Assembly (NCBI GenBank): GCA_023458595.1
Contig: JAEWYT010000189.1
Coordinates: forward strand, 7,683 to 71,682
Direction: 5' to 3'
DNA: 64,000 bases
Source of the DNA: Pseudomonadota bacterium
Lineage (GTDB): Bacteria; Pseudomonadota; Alphaproteobacteria; Rhizobiales; Tepidamorphaceae
Shown piece by piece: positions 17,127-26,007 of the stretch. The notes beneath the pieces were generated by a model. That model was given only the letters and a program-made list of their open reading frames with translations, made no database searches and was not told the DNA's origin. The number at the start of each line of letters is the position of its first letter. Within the stretch, counting starts at the first letter, position 1. Made by a program: the position numbers and the translations under genes.

Positions 17127-19175
17127 ATGGCGACGGACCGCCGCACCGTCCTGCTTTGCAATTGCGCGCGCAGCATGTCGATCGATGCCGACGCCGTCCG
17201 TGCCGCGCTGCCGGACGCCGAGATCGGCGCGGTCCACACGACCCTCTGCCGCAGCGAACCGGAAGCCTTCCTCGCCGGCCTGCGTGGAGACGGCGACGCC
17301 CTCGTCGCCTGCACGCAGGAAGCGCCGCTCTTCCGCGAACTCGCCGAGGAAGCCGGCGCGGGCGAGCGCGTGTCCTTCGTCAACATCCGCGAAAAGGCGG
17401 GCTGGTGCTCCGGCAAGGGCTCGGCCGCGCCGAAAATGGCGGCCCTGCTCGCGGAAGCGATGGTCGGGGCGCATCCCGCGTCGATCCATGCCACGCGGTC
17501 GGACGGCGTCTGCCTCGTCTACGGCCGCGGCCAGCAGGCGCTCGACGTCGCCCGGTCGCTGAGCGGCCGGCTCTCCGTCAGCCTGCTCCTGGCGGACGCC
17601 GACGACCTCGTGCCGCCGTCGACCGGCGACGTGCCCATCTATCGGGGCCGGATCGTCAAGGCGTCGGGGTCGCTTGGGGCGTTCGAGATTACGGTCGACG
17701 GCTATGCGCCGCTCGTGCCCTCCTCGCGGGAGAAGGCCGAGTTCGTCATGCCGCGCGACGGCGCGCAATCGGAATGCGACCTGATCCTCGACCTGACCGG
17801 CGGTACCTCGCTCTTCCCCTCGCCGCGCCACCGCGACGGCTATTTCCGCGCCGATCCCGACCATCCCGCGGCGGTCGCCGAGGCGATGTTCGAGATCACC
17901 GACTATGTCGGCGAGTTCGAGAAGCCGGTCTATGTCGACTACGACGCCGACATCTGCGCCCATTCACGCAACCGGATCGTCGGCTGCACGAACTGCCTCG
18001 ACGCATGCCCGGCCGGGGCGATCGCCGAGGAAGGGAACGGGATCGCCGTCGATCCGGGCATTTGCGGGGGATGCGGCTCGTGCAGCGCCTCCTGCCCGAC
18101 CGGGGCGGTCAGCTACCGCTATCCACGGCGGGAGGACCTGATCGCGCGCATCCGGGCACTCGTCTCGACCTACCTGAAGGCCGGCGGCGCGCGCCCCGTG
18201 CTGCTGCTCCACGAGGCGCGGCGCGGCGGCGAGCTGATCGCGGCGATGGCGCGCTTCGGTCGCGGACTGCCGGTCAACGTGCTGCCCGTGTCGCTGCATT
18301 CGGTCACGGAGGTCGGCCACGACATCCTCGCCGCGGCCTTCGTCGCCGGCGCCGAGCAGATCGTCGCGCTCGTCGATCCGGAGCGGGAGGACGAGGCTTT
18401 GCCGCTCCACACCCAAAGCGCGCTGATCTCGTCGATCCTGCAAAGCCTCGGCTATGCGGAGGAGCGCGTGCGGGTTCTGGTCGAGGCCGACCCGGACGGC
18501 GTCGAGGCGGTGCTGCACGATCTCGCCGAGCTTGCGCCGCTGCCGCCCGCCAGCTTCGCGGCGGTCGGCGGCAAGCGCGACATCGGCCGCGCGGCGATCG
18601 GCGCGCTCCGGGAGCATGCCCCCGAGCGTCCGGACGTGATCGCGCTGCCGGACGGCGCGCCCTACGGCCGCATCCGGGTCGATCGGGACCGTTGCACGCT
18701 GTGTCTCTCCTGCGTCGGGGCCTGCCCGATGGGAGCGATCCTCGACAATCCCGACAAGCCCCAGCTCCGGTTCCAGGAGAACGCCTGCGTGCAATGCGGC
18801 ATCTGCCGCAATACCTGTCCGGAGGGCGCCATCACGCTCGAGCCGCGTTTCGACTTCACGCCGGCCGCCCTGTCGCAGACGGTCGTCCACGAGGAAGAGC
18901 CCTACGCCTGCATCCGCTGCGGCAAGCCGTTCGGCACCAGGAAGACGGTCGACCGCATCGTCGAGCGACTGCAGGGCAAGCACTGGATGTACCGATCGAC
19001 CGCGACATCCGACCTGATCCGCATGTGCGAGGACTGCCGGGTGATCGCGCAGGCGGAGATGGGCGACGATCCGTTCCGGATGGGCGACCGGCCGCGGATC
19101 CGCACGACGCAGGACTATCTGAACGCGCGCGAGGCGGGCAAGGACCTGTCGCTCGAGGATTTCCTGGACGACTAG
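17127..19175 (+). CDS. Multi-[4Fe-4S] polyferredoxin-like protein, formate-dehydrogenase-associated type
   Basis: This 682-residue protein carries four ferredoxin-like cysteine sets ending in C-P: C-T-N-C with D-A-C-P, C-G-G-C with S-A-S-C-P, C-T-L-C with V-G-A-C-P, and C-V-Q-C with R-N-T-C-P. The N-terminal part has an L-C-N-C motif, and the C-terminal part has further C-x2-C pairs (C-I-R-C, C-E-D-C). No signal peptide is seen, so it is cytosolic. Related proteins in alphaproteobacteria are encoded next to formate dehydrogenase genes and are thought to pass electrons during enzyme maturation or turnover. Here the convergent operon encodes a formate dehydrogenase cytochrome b subunit, supporting that link. 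Its stop codon interlocks with the stop of the opposing gene in a shared CTAG. Confidence 0.85.
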   Translation: MATDRRTVLLCNCARSMSIDADAVRAALPDAEIGAVHTTLCRSEPEAFLAGLRGDGDALVACTQEAPLFRELAEEAGAGERVSFVNIREKAGWCSGKGSAAPKMAALLAEAMVGAHPASIHATRSDGVCLVYGRGQQALDVARSLSGRLSVSLLLADADDLVPPSTGDVPIYRGRIVKASGSLGAFEITVDGYAPLVPSSREKAEFVMPRDGAQSECDLILDLTGGTSLFPSPRHRDGYFRADPDHPAAVAEAMFEITDYVGEFEKPVYVDYDADICAHSRNRIVGCTNCLDACPAGAIAEEGNGIAVDPGICGGCGSCSASCPTGAVSYRYPRREDLIARIRALVSTYLKAGGARPVLLLHEARRGGELIAAMARFGRGLPVNVLPVSLHSVTEVGHDILAAAFVAGAEQIVALVDPEREDEALPLHTQSALISSILQSLGYAEERVRVLVEADPDGVEAVLHDLAELAPLPPASFAAVGGKRDIGRAAIGALREHAPERPDVIALPDGAPYGRIRVDRDRCTLCLSCVGACPMGAILDNPDKPQLRFQENACVQCGICRNTCPEGAITLEPRFDFTPAALSQTVVHEEEPYACIRCGKPFGTRKTVDRIVERLQGKHWMYRSTATSDLIRMCEDCRVIAQAEMGDDPFRMGDRPRIRTTQDYLNAREAGKDLSLEDFLDD

Positions 19176-19453
19176 CTCCCGGAGGCGCCGACCGGGACCG
19201 TCTGCTCGCAGAACTGGCGGGCGCGGATGCGGAACTCGTCCGCCTTGTCGGGCTTCACCGCGCCGTCGGCGATCAGCTTGTCGACATGGCCGAGTCTTTC
19301 CTCCAGGCAGGCGGCGAGCGGACCGGACGGAGCGCTTCCCGTCAGCGCGCCGCGATTGAGCCAGGCGAGAGCGCCGGCGAAGAGAAGGGCCACGAGCCCG
19401 GCAATCAGCCGCGCCCAGATCGTGTCGAGGAAGGAGCCGCGCGCACGCGCCAT
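19172..19453 (-). CDS. Small membrane-anchored hypothetical protein
   Basis: I do not recognise the family. The 93 residues start with a basic stretch, then one hydrophobic helix (about 12-31), then a soluble helical tail with two cysteines (L-A-A-C-L-E-E, R-Q-F-C-E-Q). The topology would put the tail in the periplasm, where the cysteines could pair. It starts one base after the stop of the DUF6352 gene (TGA-G-ATG), so it is the last gene of the formate-dehydrogenase-linked operon. Confidence 0.6.
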   Translation of the reverse strand: MARARGSFLDTIWARLIAGLVALLFAGALAWLNRGALTGSAPSGPLAACLEERLGHVDKLIADGAVKPDKADEFRIRARQFCEQTVPVGASGS

Positions 19454-19454
19454 C

Positions 19455-20480
19455 TCACGCGCCCTCGCTGAGCGGCAGGTTGGTCAGCAGATTCTGCGGC
19501 TTCATGCACAGCTTCCTGTCGGGCGTCATGGCGAGGCCGAGATAGACCGGACTGCCGCGCATGGAGGCGATCACCGCCCGGTCGTCTCGGATCTCCATGC
19601 GGAACAGGCCGATGATGCGCTCGAGATCCTCCACGCCCACCTCCTCGCCCTCGTAGAGCGCGTTGAGGATCTCGGTCGCGTCCCTGTCGAGGCCGATGTG
19701 CCAGGACCAGTGCTCGTCGCGGATCGCCTGCATCGGCTGGATGCGGGTGCGGATGTCGAGGAAATGGACGATCCACGCCTCCATGACGCGGGCGAAGGCG
19801 TCGAGGCCCGGCTGGGTGAAGCGGAAGTCGATCACCGTGTCGAAACGGTCGGAGCGCGCCCAGTAGACCGCCTTGTTGTCGTCGTCGAGCACGTCGAGCT
19901 CGACCTGGCGCATCGGCGTCATCGCCTCGACCAGGAGCTGTCCGACCGCGCCCAGGCCGCCGGTCTGGGCGTACATCTCGACCACCTCCTCGTCGGCGAG
20001 CATCACGCGGCCGCCGTCGAGGCTGACGTTCTGCTCGCGAAAGAAGATCTCGGCCGCGCGCAGCCGCATCGGATCGGCGCAGCCGGACAGCACGTTCCGC
20101 AGGATCGCGTGGACGAGCTGCTCGACGAACAGGACAGGGATGTCGCCGCGCCCGGAGGTGACGATCGTCAGATACGCCGCTTCCAGCGTGCCATGCTCGA
20201 CCAGGAGGTCGCGGAAACGCAGCACGACGCCGTAGTTGTCCCGGGCGTCCGGGTCGGCGAGCGCGGCGAGGTCGGCGTCGCTCACGGGCCGCGTCGGGTT
20301 TTCCAGAAGCGCGTCGTGGAGCGCGTGCTCGGCCGGGCAGGACTCCGCGACCGGCCGCATCTCGGGGCGCGCCAGGTAGGCGCGCAGGAAATCGGGGGTG
20401 ACGCGCAGCCAGCCGCGCGCGTCGAGCTGCAGCAGGTGAAAGCCCGAGGAGCGCCAGAAGTCGGTCTTCGCCGCCGTCAT
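19455..20480 (-). CDS. DUF6352 family protein of formate dehydrogenase loci
   Basis: This 341-residue soluble protein has no signal peptide. The opening F-W-R-S-S-G-F-H-L-L with a later F-L-R-A-Y-L-A-R-P-E and C-P-A-E-H-A-L-H matches, from memory, the DUF6352 family that is encoded close to formate dehydrogenase genes in alpha- and betaproteobacteria. No catalytic motif is apparent, and a maturation or assembly role is only an inference from neighbours. It lies between an HtrA-like protease and a small membrane protein on the same strand. Confidence 0.65.
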   Translation of the reverse strand: MTAAKTDFWRSSGFHLLQLDARGWLRVTPDFLRAYLARPEMRPVAESCPAEHALHDALLENPTRPVSDADLAALADPDARDNYGVVLRFRDLLVEHGTLEAAYLTIVTSGRGDIPVLFVEQLVHAILRNVLSGCADPMRLRAAEIFFREQNVSLDGGRVMLADEEVVEMYAQTGGLGAVGQLLVEAMTPMRQVELDVLDDDNKAVYWARSDRFDTVIDFRFTQPGLDAFARVMEAWIVHFLDIRTRIQPMQAIRDEHWSWHIGLDRDATEILNALYEGEEVGVEDLERIIGLFRMEIRDDRAVIASMRGSPVYLGLAMTPDRKLCMKPQNLLTNLPLSEGA

Positions 20481-20530
20481 GCGCCGCGCCCGACGGATTT
20501 CGGCTCGCTTGCTTCGCCCATATTCCGCTC

Positions 20531-21496
20531 TCAGTTCTTCCTTTCGGGGTCCCCCGTCAGCTGCAGGATAGCATCGACCGGCCTGCCGTCACGCTCCGCC
20601 GTGATCGCGAGCTGCGCCGGGGGGACGAGCCGGGCGACGACGCCCATGTAGTCGGCCGGACCGCGGACGCGGCGCCCGCCGGCGGAGACGATGCGGTCGC
20701 CCTCGCGCAGGCCCGCCGCCTCGGCCGGGGAGCCCGGCTCGACGGTGAAGACGCGCGCCGCCATGCGGCCGGCCTCGCCGGGCGGCGGCCAGGGCGCGAG
20801 GCGGAGACCCGTGCGCGGCGGGCGAAACGTGCCGGTTTCCACGATGGATGCCGCGACGCGCGCGGCGAGCGGGGCGGCGACGGCGAAATTGACGCCGATA
20901 TTGGCGTCCGAGGTCTTGGTGAAGATCGCCGAGACGAGGCCGGCGAGACGGCCCTCCCCGTCGATCAGCGCGCCGCCGGAGACGCCGGGATTGATCGCCG
21001 CGTCGGTCTGGACGAAGTCCTCGATCGGATTGAAGCCGACGCCCGCCATGTGGACGCCCGAGACGACGCCGCAGGAGGCCGTCAAGCCGAGGCCGAAGGC
21101 GTTGCCGACGGCACAGACCGGCTCGCCGAGGGCGACGTCCGGCCCGAAGGCGAGCGCCGGCAGGGCCGACCCGATCTCGAGGACGGCGATATCGGTCAGC
21201 ACGTCCTTGCCGACGAGCCTCGCCTCGACGATGTCGCCGTCGCTGGTGCGCACGAGGATCGACCGGGCGCCGTCGACGACGTGCAGGGCGGTCAGCACGT
21301 GACGGCCGTCGCCGAAGACGACGCCGCTGCCCTCCGGCTCCTCGCTGCGGGTACCTGCATCCGGCAGGACGGGCAGGACGCTGACGACGGCGGGGAGCGT
21401 CCGCTCGAGGACGGCCGTCTCGAACGCGGCCGCACCAGCGGGCGGGACGACGCCGGCGATCGCCGCCAGCGCGGCGGCGAATGCCGTCCGGCGCAC
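20531..21496 (-). CDS. Exported HtrA/DegP-like S1C serine protease with PDZ domain
   Basis: This is a periplasmic protease of about 321 residues. The start GTG 21496 is preferred because GGGGAGGGA stands immediately upstream and yields a clean signal peptide (M-R-R-T-A-F-A-A-A-L to G-A-A-A); an in-frame GTG at 21529 would add 11 polar residues. The catalytic triad is visible: His in T-A-L-H-V-V-D, Asp in T-D-I-A-V-L, and Ser in N-P-G-V-S-G-G-A-L, the usual N-S-G-G here reading V-S-G-G. A C-terminal PDZ domain follows (G-S-P-A-E-A-A-G-L-R-E-G-D). It belongs to the operon with the cytochrome fusion and cytochrome b, suggesting quality control of exported redox proteins. Confidence 0.85.
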   Translation of the reverse strand: MRRTAFAAALAAIAGVVPPAGAAAFETAVLERTLPAVVSVLPVLPDAGTRSEEPEGSGVVFGDGRHVLTALHVVDGARSILVRTSDGDIVEARLVGKDVLTDIAVLEIGSALPALAFGPDVALGEPVCAVGNAFGLGLTASCGVVSGVHMAGVGFNPIEDFVQTDAAINPGVSGGALIDGEGRLAGLVSAIFTKTSDANIGVNFAVAAPLAARVAASIVETGTFRPPRTGLRLAPWPPPGEAGRMAARVFTVEPGSPAEAAGLREGDRIVSAGGRRVRGPADYMGVVARLVPPAQLAITAERDGRPVDAILQLTGDPERKN

Positions 21497-21532
21497 GCTT
21501 CCCTCCCCCGCTGACGGTTCGGACGCCACGCT

Positions 21533-22888
21533 TCAGTTGTTCCCCGTTTCGGCCCCGGTCGCCCGCTTCAGGAACGCGACCAGCGCGGCGAGGTCCTCGG
21601 CGTTCCGCAGCCGCTGCACCGGCATCTTGGTGCCCGGCAGCACGACGTCGGGACCGCGGTCGAACAGATCGCTGATCGTCTCCTGGGACCAGACGATATC
21701 CGAATTCCTCAGCGCATCCGAATAGGGATAGCCGGGCAGCGTGCCGACCCTGCGGCCGAAGACGCCGTGGAGCGTCGGGCCGGCGCGGTTGGCGTCGTTG
21801 GGGGTCAGCGTGTGGCAGACGCTGCACTTGCGGGCGAACTGGCGCTCCCCGGGGTCCGTGCCCGCCGACATCTGGAAGCGGCGGGGGTAGTCGGTCCGCG
21901 CGACGTCGAGCGGCGCGCCGGGCTCCAGGCTTACGAGCGAGGCGAAGTCGTCGAGGCCGCCCCGGTAGAGCGCCTTGCCGTCGGGCGTGAAGCCGACGGC
22001 CCAGATCGGCCCGTAGGCCGTCGAATAGTCGCGGGCGACCGACCAGTCGTCCATGCGGTAGACCCGAAGATGGCCGTCGGCGCCGGCGACCGCGGCGAGA
22101 TGGTGGGCGGGATCGATCGCGGCGGCGAGCACCGGGCCGCCGAAGGGCTCGAACTCGGCGACGACCTCGCCGCTGGCGATGTCGATGATGCCCGCCGCGC
22201 CATCCTGGGCGCCGTAGAGGAGATGGGTCTCCTCGGGCAGCACCGCGACGACGTTCACGCTCCAGCCGTGCTTCAGGACGATGCGCAGCAGCTCGCCGGA
22301 GCGGGCGTTCCACTGGCGCACCGTGCCGTCGTAGGAGCCCGTGTAGAGGATGTTGCCCTCGCCGGCGAGCGCCACCGCGTTGACGTTGCCGCCGTGCCCG
22401 CGCATGACGGCGCGCTCGCTCATCGTGTCGAGGTCGTAGACGCGCGCGGTCCGGTCCCAGAAGGCTCCCGCGGCAACCGCGCCGTTCTCGCTGACGGCGA
22501 CGTCGAGGACCTTGTCGCCGGGCCCCTTGAAGCGGGTGACCATCTCGCCCGTGTCGAGGTTCCAGACGCCGACGCTGCCGTCGTCGCTCGCCGACACCGC
22601 GAGCGGGCGCCCCGGCACGAAGGCGACGTCGTTCACCGCCGCCTCGTGGCCGATCAGGCGGTTCAGGACCGCGGACCCGCCATCCTTCAGCGCGCGGTGG
22701 ATGATCGCGTAGTCGAAGGAGGCCGACAGAAGCTCGCCCCGCTCCGCCGAGACGGCGAGCCCGCGCACCGGTCCCCCGTGCCCTTCGAGCCTCTCGGGCC
22801 AGGCCGCGGCCGGGCCTGCGCCGAAAGCCAGGAGGAGCGCCGCGGCGACGGCGCCCCGCCCCCCGAGGCTGGGCCTTGCGCGCTTCAC
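21533..22888 (-). CDS. Exported WD40 beta-propeller fused to a class I cytochrome c
   Basis: About 451 residues. A signal peptide (V-K-R-A-R-P-S to A-A-A-W) is followed by seven or so WD40-type repeats (for example G-H-E-A-A-V-N-D-V-A-F, G-S-Y-D-G-T-V-R-Q-W) to about residue 330. The C-terminal domain is a cytochrome c with C-S-V-C-H-T and a likely axial Met in P-G-T-K-M-P. The start is GTG 22888, 15 bases after the cytochrome b gene; the open frame upstream only reads through that gene. The fusion puts a protein-docking propeller next to a haem in the periplasm, fitting electron pick-up from the cytochrome b subunit. I know of no fixed name for it. Confidence 0.85.
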   Translation of the reverse strand: MKRARPSLGGRGAVAAALLLAFGAGPAAAWPERLEGHGGPVRGLAVSAERGELLSASFDYAIIHRALKDGGSAVLNRLIGHEAAVNDVAFVPGRPLAVSASDDGSVGVWNLDTGEMVTRFKGPGDKVLDVAVSENGAVAAGAFWDRTARVYDLDTMSERAVMRGHGGNVNAVALAGEGNILYTGSYDGTVRQWNARSGELLRIVLKHGWSVNVVAVLPEETHLLYGAQDGAAGIIDIASGEVVAEFEPFGGPVLAAAIDPAHHLAAVAGADGHLRVYRMDDWSVARDYSTAYGPIWAVGFTPDGKALYRGGLDDFASLVSLEPGAPLDVARTDYPRRFQMSAGTDPGERQFARKCSVCHTLTPNDANRAGPTLHGVFGRRVGTLPGYPYSDALRNSDIVWSQETISDLFDRGPDVVLPGTKMPVQRLRNAEDLAALVAFLKRATGAETGNN

Positions 22889-22902
22889 CGGCCGCCGGCG
22901 GT

Positions 22903-24039
22903 CTATTCCGCCGGTTCCGGCGTGGCGCCGGCCGCGTGTTCCCGCTCGCGGGCCTCCACCTCCTCGACCCAGATCGAGTGATGCTCCCTGGCCCAGTTGA
23001 CGTCGACCTGGCCGGTGCCCATCGCGTCGAAGGCCCCCTCCATGCCGATCGTGCCGATGTAGATATGGCCGAGGATCGCCGCGATCAGGAACAGCGCCAT
23101 CATCGAATGCCAGAGCTGGGCGAGCTGCATCTCCTCGAGCGCGGTCAGGTCGGTCGGCAGGCCGGCGCCGAAGACGTTCAGGACCTCGAAGGTCTTGGCG
23201 AACATGTGCGTCTCGAACGGGAACAGGAGCGCGATGCCCGACAGGCTGATCGACACGCCGCCGAGGATCACCAGCCAGAACAGGATCTTCTGACCGGCGT
23301 TGAACTTCCTCGCCGGCGGATGGGAATGCCTGGTGAACAGCCCGCCTCCCTTCAGGAGCCAGACCACGTCGTAGCGGTTCGGGATGTTGTTGGCGACCCA
23401 CATCAGGAAGACGTAGGCGAGCCCGACCATGAACGCGAAGGCCACGTAGTTGTGGGCGAGCTTGCCCCAGAGCGTGATCGTGCCGAAGGCCTCCGGTCCT
23501 ATCAGGGGCAACAGCACGTAGCGGCCGTAGAGGACGTTCAGGCCCGTCAGGCCGAGAATGACGAAGGACACGGCGAGAAGCCAGTGACCCATGCGCTCGA
23601 AATCGGTGAAGCGGGTGATGGTCCGGCCCGCCCAGCCGTGCTCGAGGCGGATGCGGCCCCGGATGAGGAAGAACAGGGCGAGCAGCACGATCGTGCCGAG
23701 CAGGACCCAGGCGCCCCAGGTCGACAGCGGCCCGTTGCGGATCGACCGCCAGGTCTCGCCTTCCGACTGGACGAGGGTGCCCGCCTTCTTGTCGGGGATC
23801 GAGACGGTCCCCTGAACGCCGCCGCGCACGGCCCGCCAGAATTCGGCGTCGGAGGACCCGCCGAGGGCATTGCCGGGAACCTGACCGCCGACCGGGTTGT
23901 CGCGGAACTCCCCGGCGTTCTGCTGCGCAAGGGCGCCGTGATCGACGAGCGCCGGCATCACGACCACCGCGCTCGACAGGAGAACGGCGGCAACGAACAG
24001 GCCGCAGGCGCGCCGCGTCAGGGTTTTCAGGACGTGCAT
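22903..24039 (-). CDS. Formate dehydrogenase gamma subunit (cytochrome b556)
   Basis: This 378-residue membrane protein has an N-terminal hydrophobic segment, a periplasmic stretch, and then four core helices of the cytochrome b561/FdoI type. Conserved haem-ligand regions are visible: R-F-T-D-F-E-R-M-G-H-W, L-A-H-N-Y-V-A-F, and W-H-S-M-M-A with G-H-I-Y-I-G. It passes electrons between a periplasmic formate dehydrogenase and the quinone pool. ATG 24039 is used, with GGGGAGGG directly upstream; an ATG at 24054 overlapping the lipoprotein stop is possible. The catalytic molybdenum or tungsten subunit and the Fe-S beta subunit are not in this window. Confidence 0.88.
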   Translation of the reverse strand: MHVLKTLTRRACGLFVAAVLLSSAVVVMPALVDHGALAQQNAGEFRDNPVGGQVPGNALGGSSDAEFWRAVRGGVQGTVSIPDKKAGTLVQSEGETWRSIRNGPLSTWGAWVLLGTIVLLALFFLIRGRIRLEHGWAGRTITRFTDFERMGHWLLAVSFVILGLTGLNVLYGRYVLLPLIGPEAFGTITLWGKLAHNYVAFAFMVGLAYVFLMWVANNIPNRYDVVWLLKGGGLFTRHSHPPARKFNAGQKILFWLVILGGVSISLSGIALLFPFETHMFAKTFEVLNVFGAGLPTDLTALEEMQLAQLWHSMMALFLIAAILGHIYIGTIGMEGAFDAMGTGQVDVNWAREHHSIWVEEVEAREREHAAGATPEPAE

Positions 24040-24053
24040 TCTATCCCTCCCCA

Positions 24054-24248
24054 TCAGAATTTCTGCAGTTGGCCGCGCTGTTCCAGCGCGCGGCGTTGCT
24101 GGTCGTCCAGGGTCGTGTCGGGGTTGCCCGAATAGACGCCCTTCTCGAAATGGAGCGGACGGTCCTGCTCCTCTTCGCGGCACGCCGCCAGCCCGGCGGC
24201 GAGCGCGAGCGCGAGCGCTCCGGTGAGGACGGTCCCTGGAATACGCAT
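24054..24248 (-). CDS. Small lipoprotein at the head of the formate-dehydrogenase-like operon
   Basis: The 64 residues begin with a signal sequence ending in the lipobox L-A-A-C (Cys at 23), followed by an acidic, hydrophilic tail (R-E-E-E-Q-D-R, D-D-Q-Q-R-R). It would be a small periplasmic lipoprotein attached to a membrane. Similar tiny proteins are found beside formate dehydrogenase gamma genes, but the role is unknown. It is the first gene of the operon, 14 bases ahead of the cytochrome b start. Confidence 0.7.
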   Translation of the reverse strand: MRIPGTVLTGALALALAAGLAACREEEQDRPLHFEKGVYSGNPDTTLDDQQRRALEQRGQLQKF

Positions 24249-24828
24249 CGTGTCTCCGCTCCCCTTGCCGTTCCTTACGGGGCCGCTGCGGAGGCCGGAC
24301 CCGTTCCCCAGTCACGCAATACCCCGCGCGCCGTCCCCGCCATGGTGAGCGAAGCGACATCGCGGGGCCTGAGCAACCCGGCGGGACGGTCGTTTCCACC
24401 GTCCTTCTTCATTGTTCCGGCCGGCCGCCAGTTTTCTGGTCGGGACGGTCGAAGACCGCCTTCCGGTACCGGTTGCACGGGCGCCGTTGCGCCCGTCGCG
24501 GATGAACAAGACTACAACGCGATTGCCGTGTCGGCCAGACCGCCGTGCACGGCCCGCCGCAGGAGCCTCGGGCAAACCGTGCCTGCGCCGCCGTTCCGGC
24601 GCAAGAGCCCGATTGTTGCCGGGATCGGACCAATCGCACCGATCTTGTCGGATTCGCGAAGAATGGCGCCTTCCGCACCGAAGCGAAAACAGCCGGTTGC
24701 GCCGGCCGACCGTTTCCGCTTGACTTGTCGCAACGCGCCGGCGCCCCACATCAGACAAGAACCGGCCAGTGGAAACGCCAACAGGCCCCCGGCGGTACGC
24801 AAAGGCCCGACCGGGACGGGAAAACGAG
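24249..24828. other. 580-bp divergent intergenic region, no gene seen
   Basis: This lies between the minus-strand lipoprotein operon and moaA. Open frames here do not look like proteins and have no convincing ribosome sites. It should hold the divergent promoters for both operons. A molybdenum-cofactor riboswitch would be expected ahead of moaA in some bacteria, but I could not trace its structure by eye. Confidence 0.4.
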
Positions 24829-25857
24829 ATGACCATCGCATTGCCGCGCACCGACGCCCGCGCGCCGCTCGTCGATCCTTTCGCGAGGCACGTCACCTAC
24901 CTGCGCATCTCGGTCACCGACCGCTGCGACTTCCGCTGCAACTACTGCATGGCGGAGCACATGACGTTCCTGCCGAAGGCGGAGCTGTTGTCGCTCGAGG
25001 AGCTCGACCGTATCTCGACCGCCTTCGTCGAGCGCGGCGTGCGCAAGCTCCGCCTGACCGGCGGCGAACCGCTGGTGAGGCGCAACATCATGTCGCTGAT
25101 CCGCTCGCTGTCGCGCCATCTCGACTCCGGGGTGCTGGACGAGCTGACGCTGACCACCAACGGATCGCAGCTCTCCCGCTTCGCCGCCGAGCTCGCCGAC
25201 TGCGGGGTGAAGCGCATCAACGTCTCGCTCGACACGCTCGACCCGGACAAGTTCCGGACGATCACGCGCTGGGGCGACTTCGCCAAGGTGATGGCCGGCA
25301 TCGACGCGGCTCAGGAAGCCGGCATCAGCATCAAGATCAACGTCGTGGCGCTGAAGGGCGTCAACGAGGACGAGATCGACGGGCTGATCGGCTGGTCGCA
25401 CGGGCGCGGCATGGACATCACCTTCATCGAGACCATGCCGATGGGCGAGATCGAGGCGGACCGCACCGACAACTACCTGCCGCTCAGCGAACTGCGGGAG
25501 CGCCTGGAAGATCGCTGGACGCTCGCCGACATCCCCTACAAGAGCGGCGGCCCGGCCCGCTACGTGTCGGCCGCCGAGACCGGCGGACGGATCGGCTTCA
25601 TCACGCCGATGACCCACAATTTCTGTGAATCGTGCAACCGCGTGCGGCTGACCTGCACCGGAACGCTGTATATGTGTCTGGGACAGGACGATGCGGCGGA
25701 CCTTCGCGCGGCGGTGAGGACGTCGGAGAGCGACGACCTCCTGCACGCGGCGATCGACGAGGCCATCTCGCGCAAGCCCAAGGGCCACGACTTCGTCATC
25801 GACCGGCGCACCAGCCGGCCGGCGGTCGCCCGCCACATGAGCGTCACCGGCGGCTGA
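24829..25857 (+). CDS. moaA: GTP 3',8-cyclase (molybdenum cofactor step 1)
   Basis: This 342-residue radical-SAM enzyme converts GTP to 3',8-cyclo-7,8-dihydro-GTP in molybdopterin synthesis. The SAM cluster is C33-x3-C37-x2-C40 (C-D-F-R-C-N-Y-C), with the following T-G-G-E-P. The second cluster lies in C-E-S-C-N-R-V-R-L-T-C. The conserved C-terminal Gly-Gly (S-V-T-G-G) is intact. ATG 24829 gives the usual length; a longer frame from 24769 is less likely. Formate dehydrogenases need this cofactor, so its place beside the formate-dehydrogenase-like operon is meaningful. Confidence 0.95.
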   Translation: MTIALPRTDARAPLVDPFARHVTYLRISVTDRCDFRCNYCMAEHMTFLPKAELLSLEELDRISTAFVERGVRKLRLTGGEPLVRRNIMSLIRSLSRHLDSGVLDELTLTTNGSQLSRFAAELADCGVKRINVSLDTLDPDKFRTITRWGDFAKVMAGIDAAQEAGISIKINVVALKGVNEDEIDGLIGWSHGRGMDITFIETMPMGEIEADRTDNYLPLSELRERLEDRWTLADIPYKSGGPARYVSAAETGGRIGFITPMTHNFCESCNRVRLTCTGTLYMCLGQDDAADLRAAVRTSESDDLLHAAIDEAISRKPKGHDFVIDRRTSRPAVARHMSVTGG

Positions 25858-26007
25858 GGAAGCGGTTCCCGGCGGCAAGCTCTGCTTTCAAGGCATGGCG
25901 GCTGGACGATACGGCCGGTAGTTCCCGCCCTTCCCGCGTGATAATGGATTCACAAGTCCGACGTATAAGCGTCGCGGCATACGAAAATTCGCCATCGGAA
26001 ACGTCCC

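Noticed and set aside
24249..24828. Possible molybdenum-cofactor riboswitch or small gene upstream of moaA
   Set aside because: I could not find the conserved stems by eye or a frame with a ribosome site. A covariance-model search would decide.
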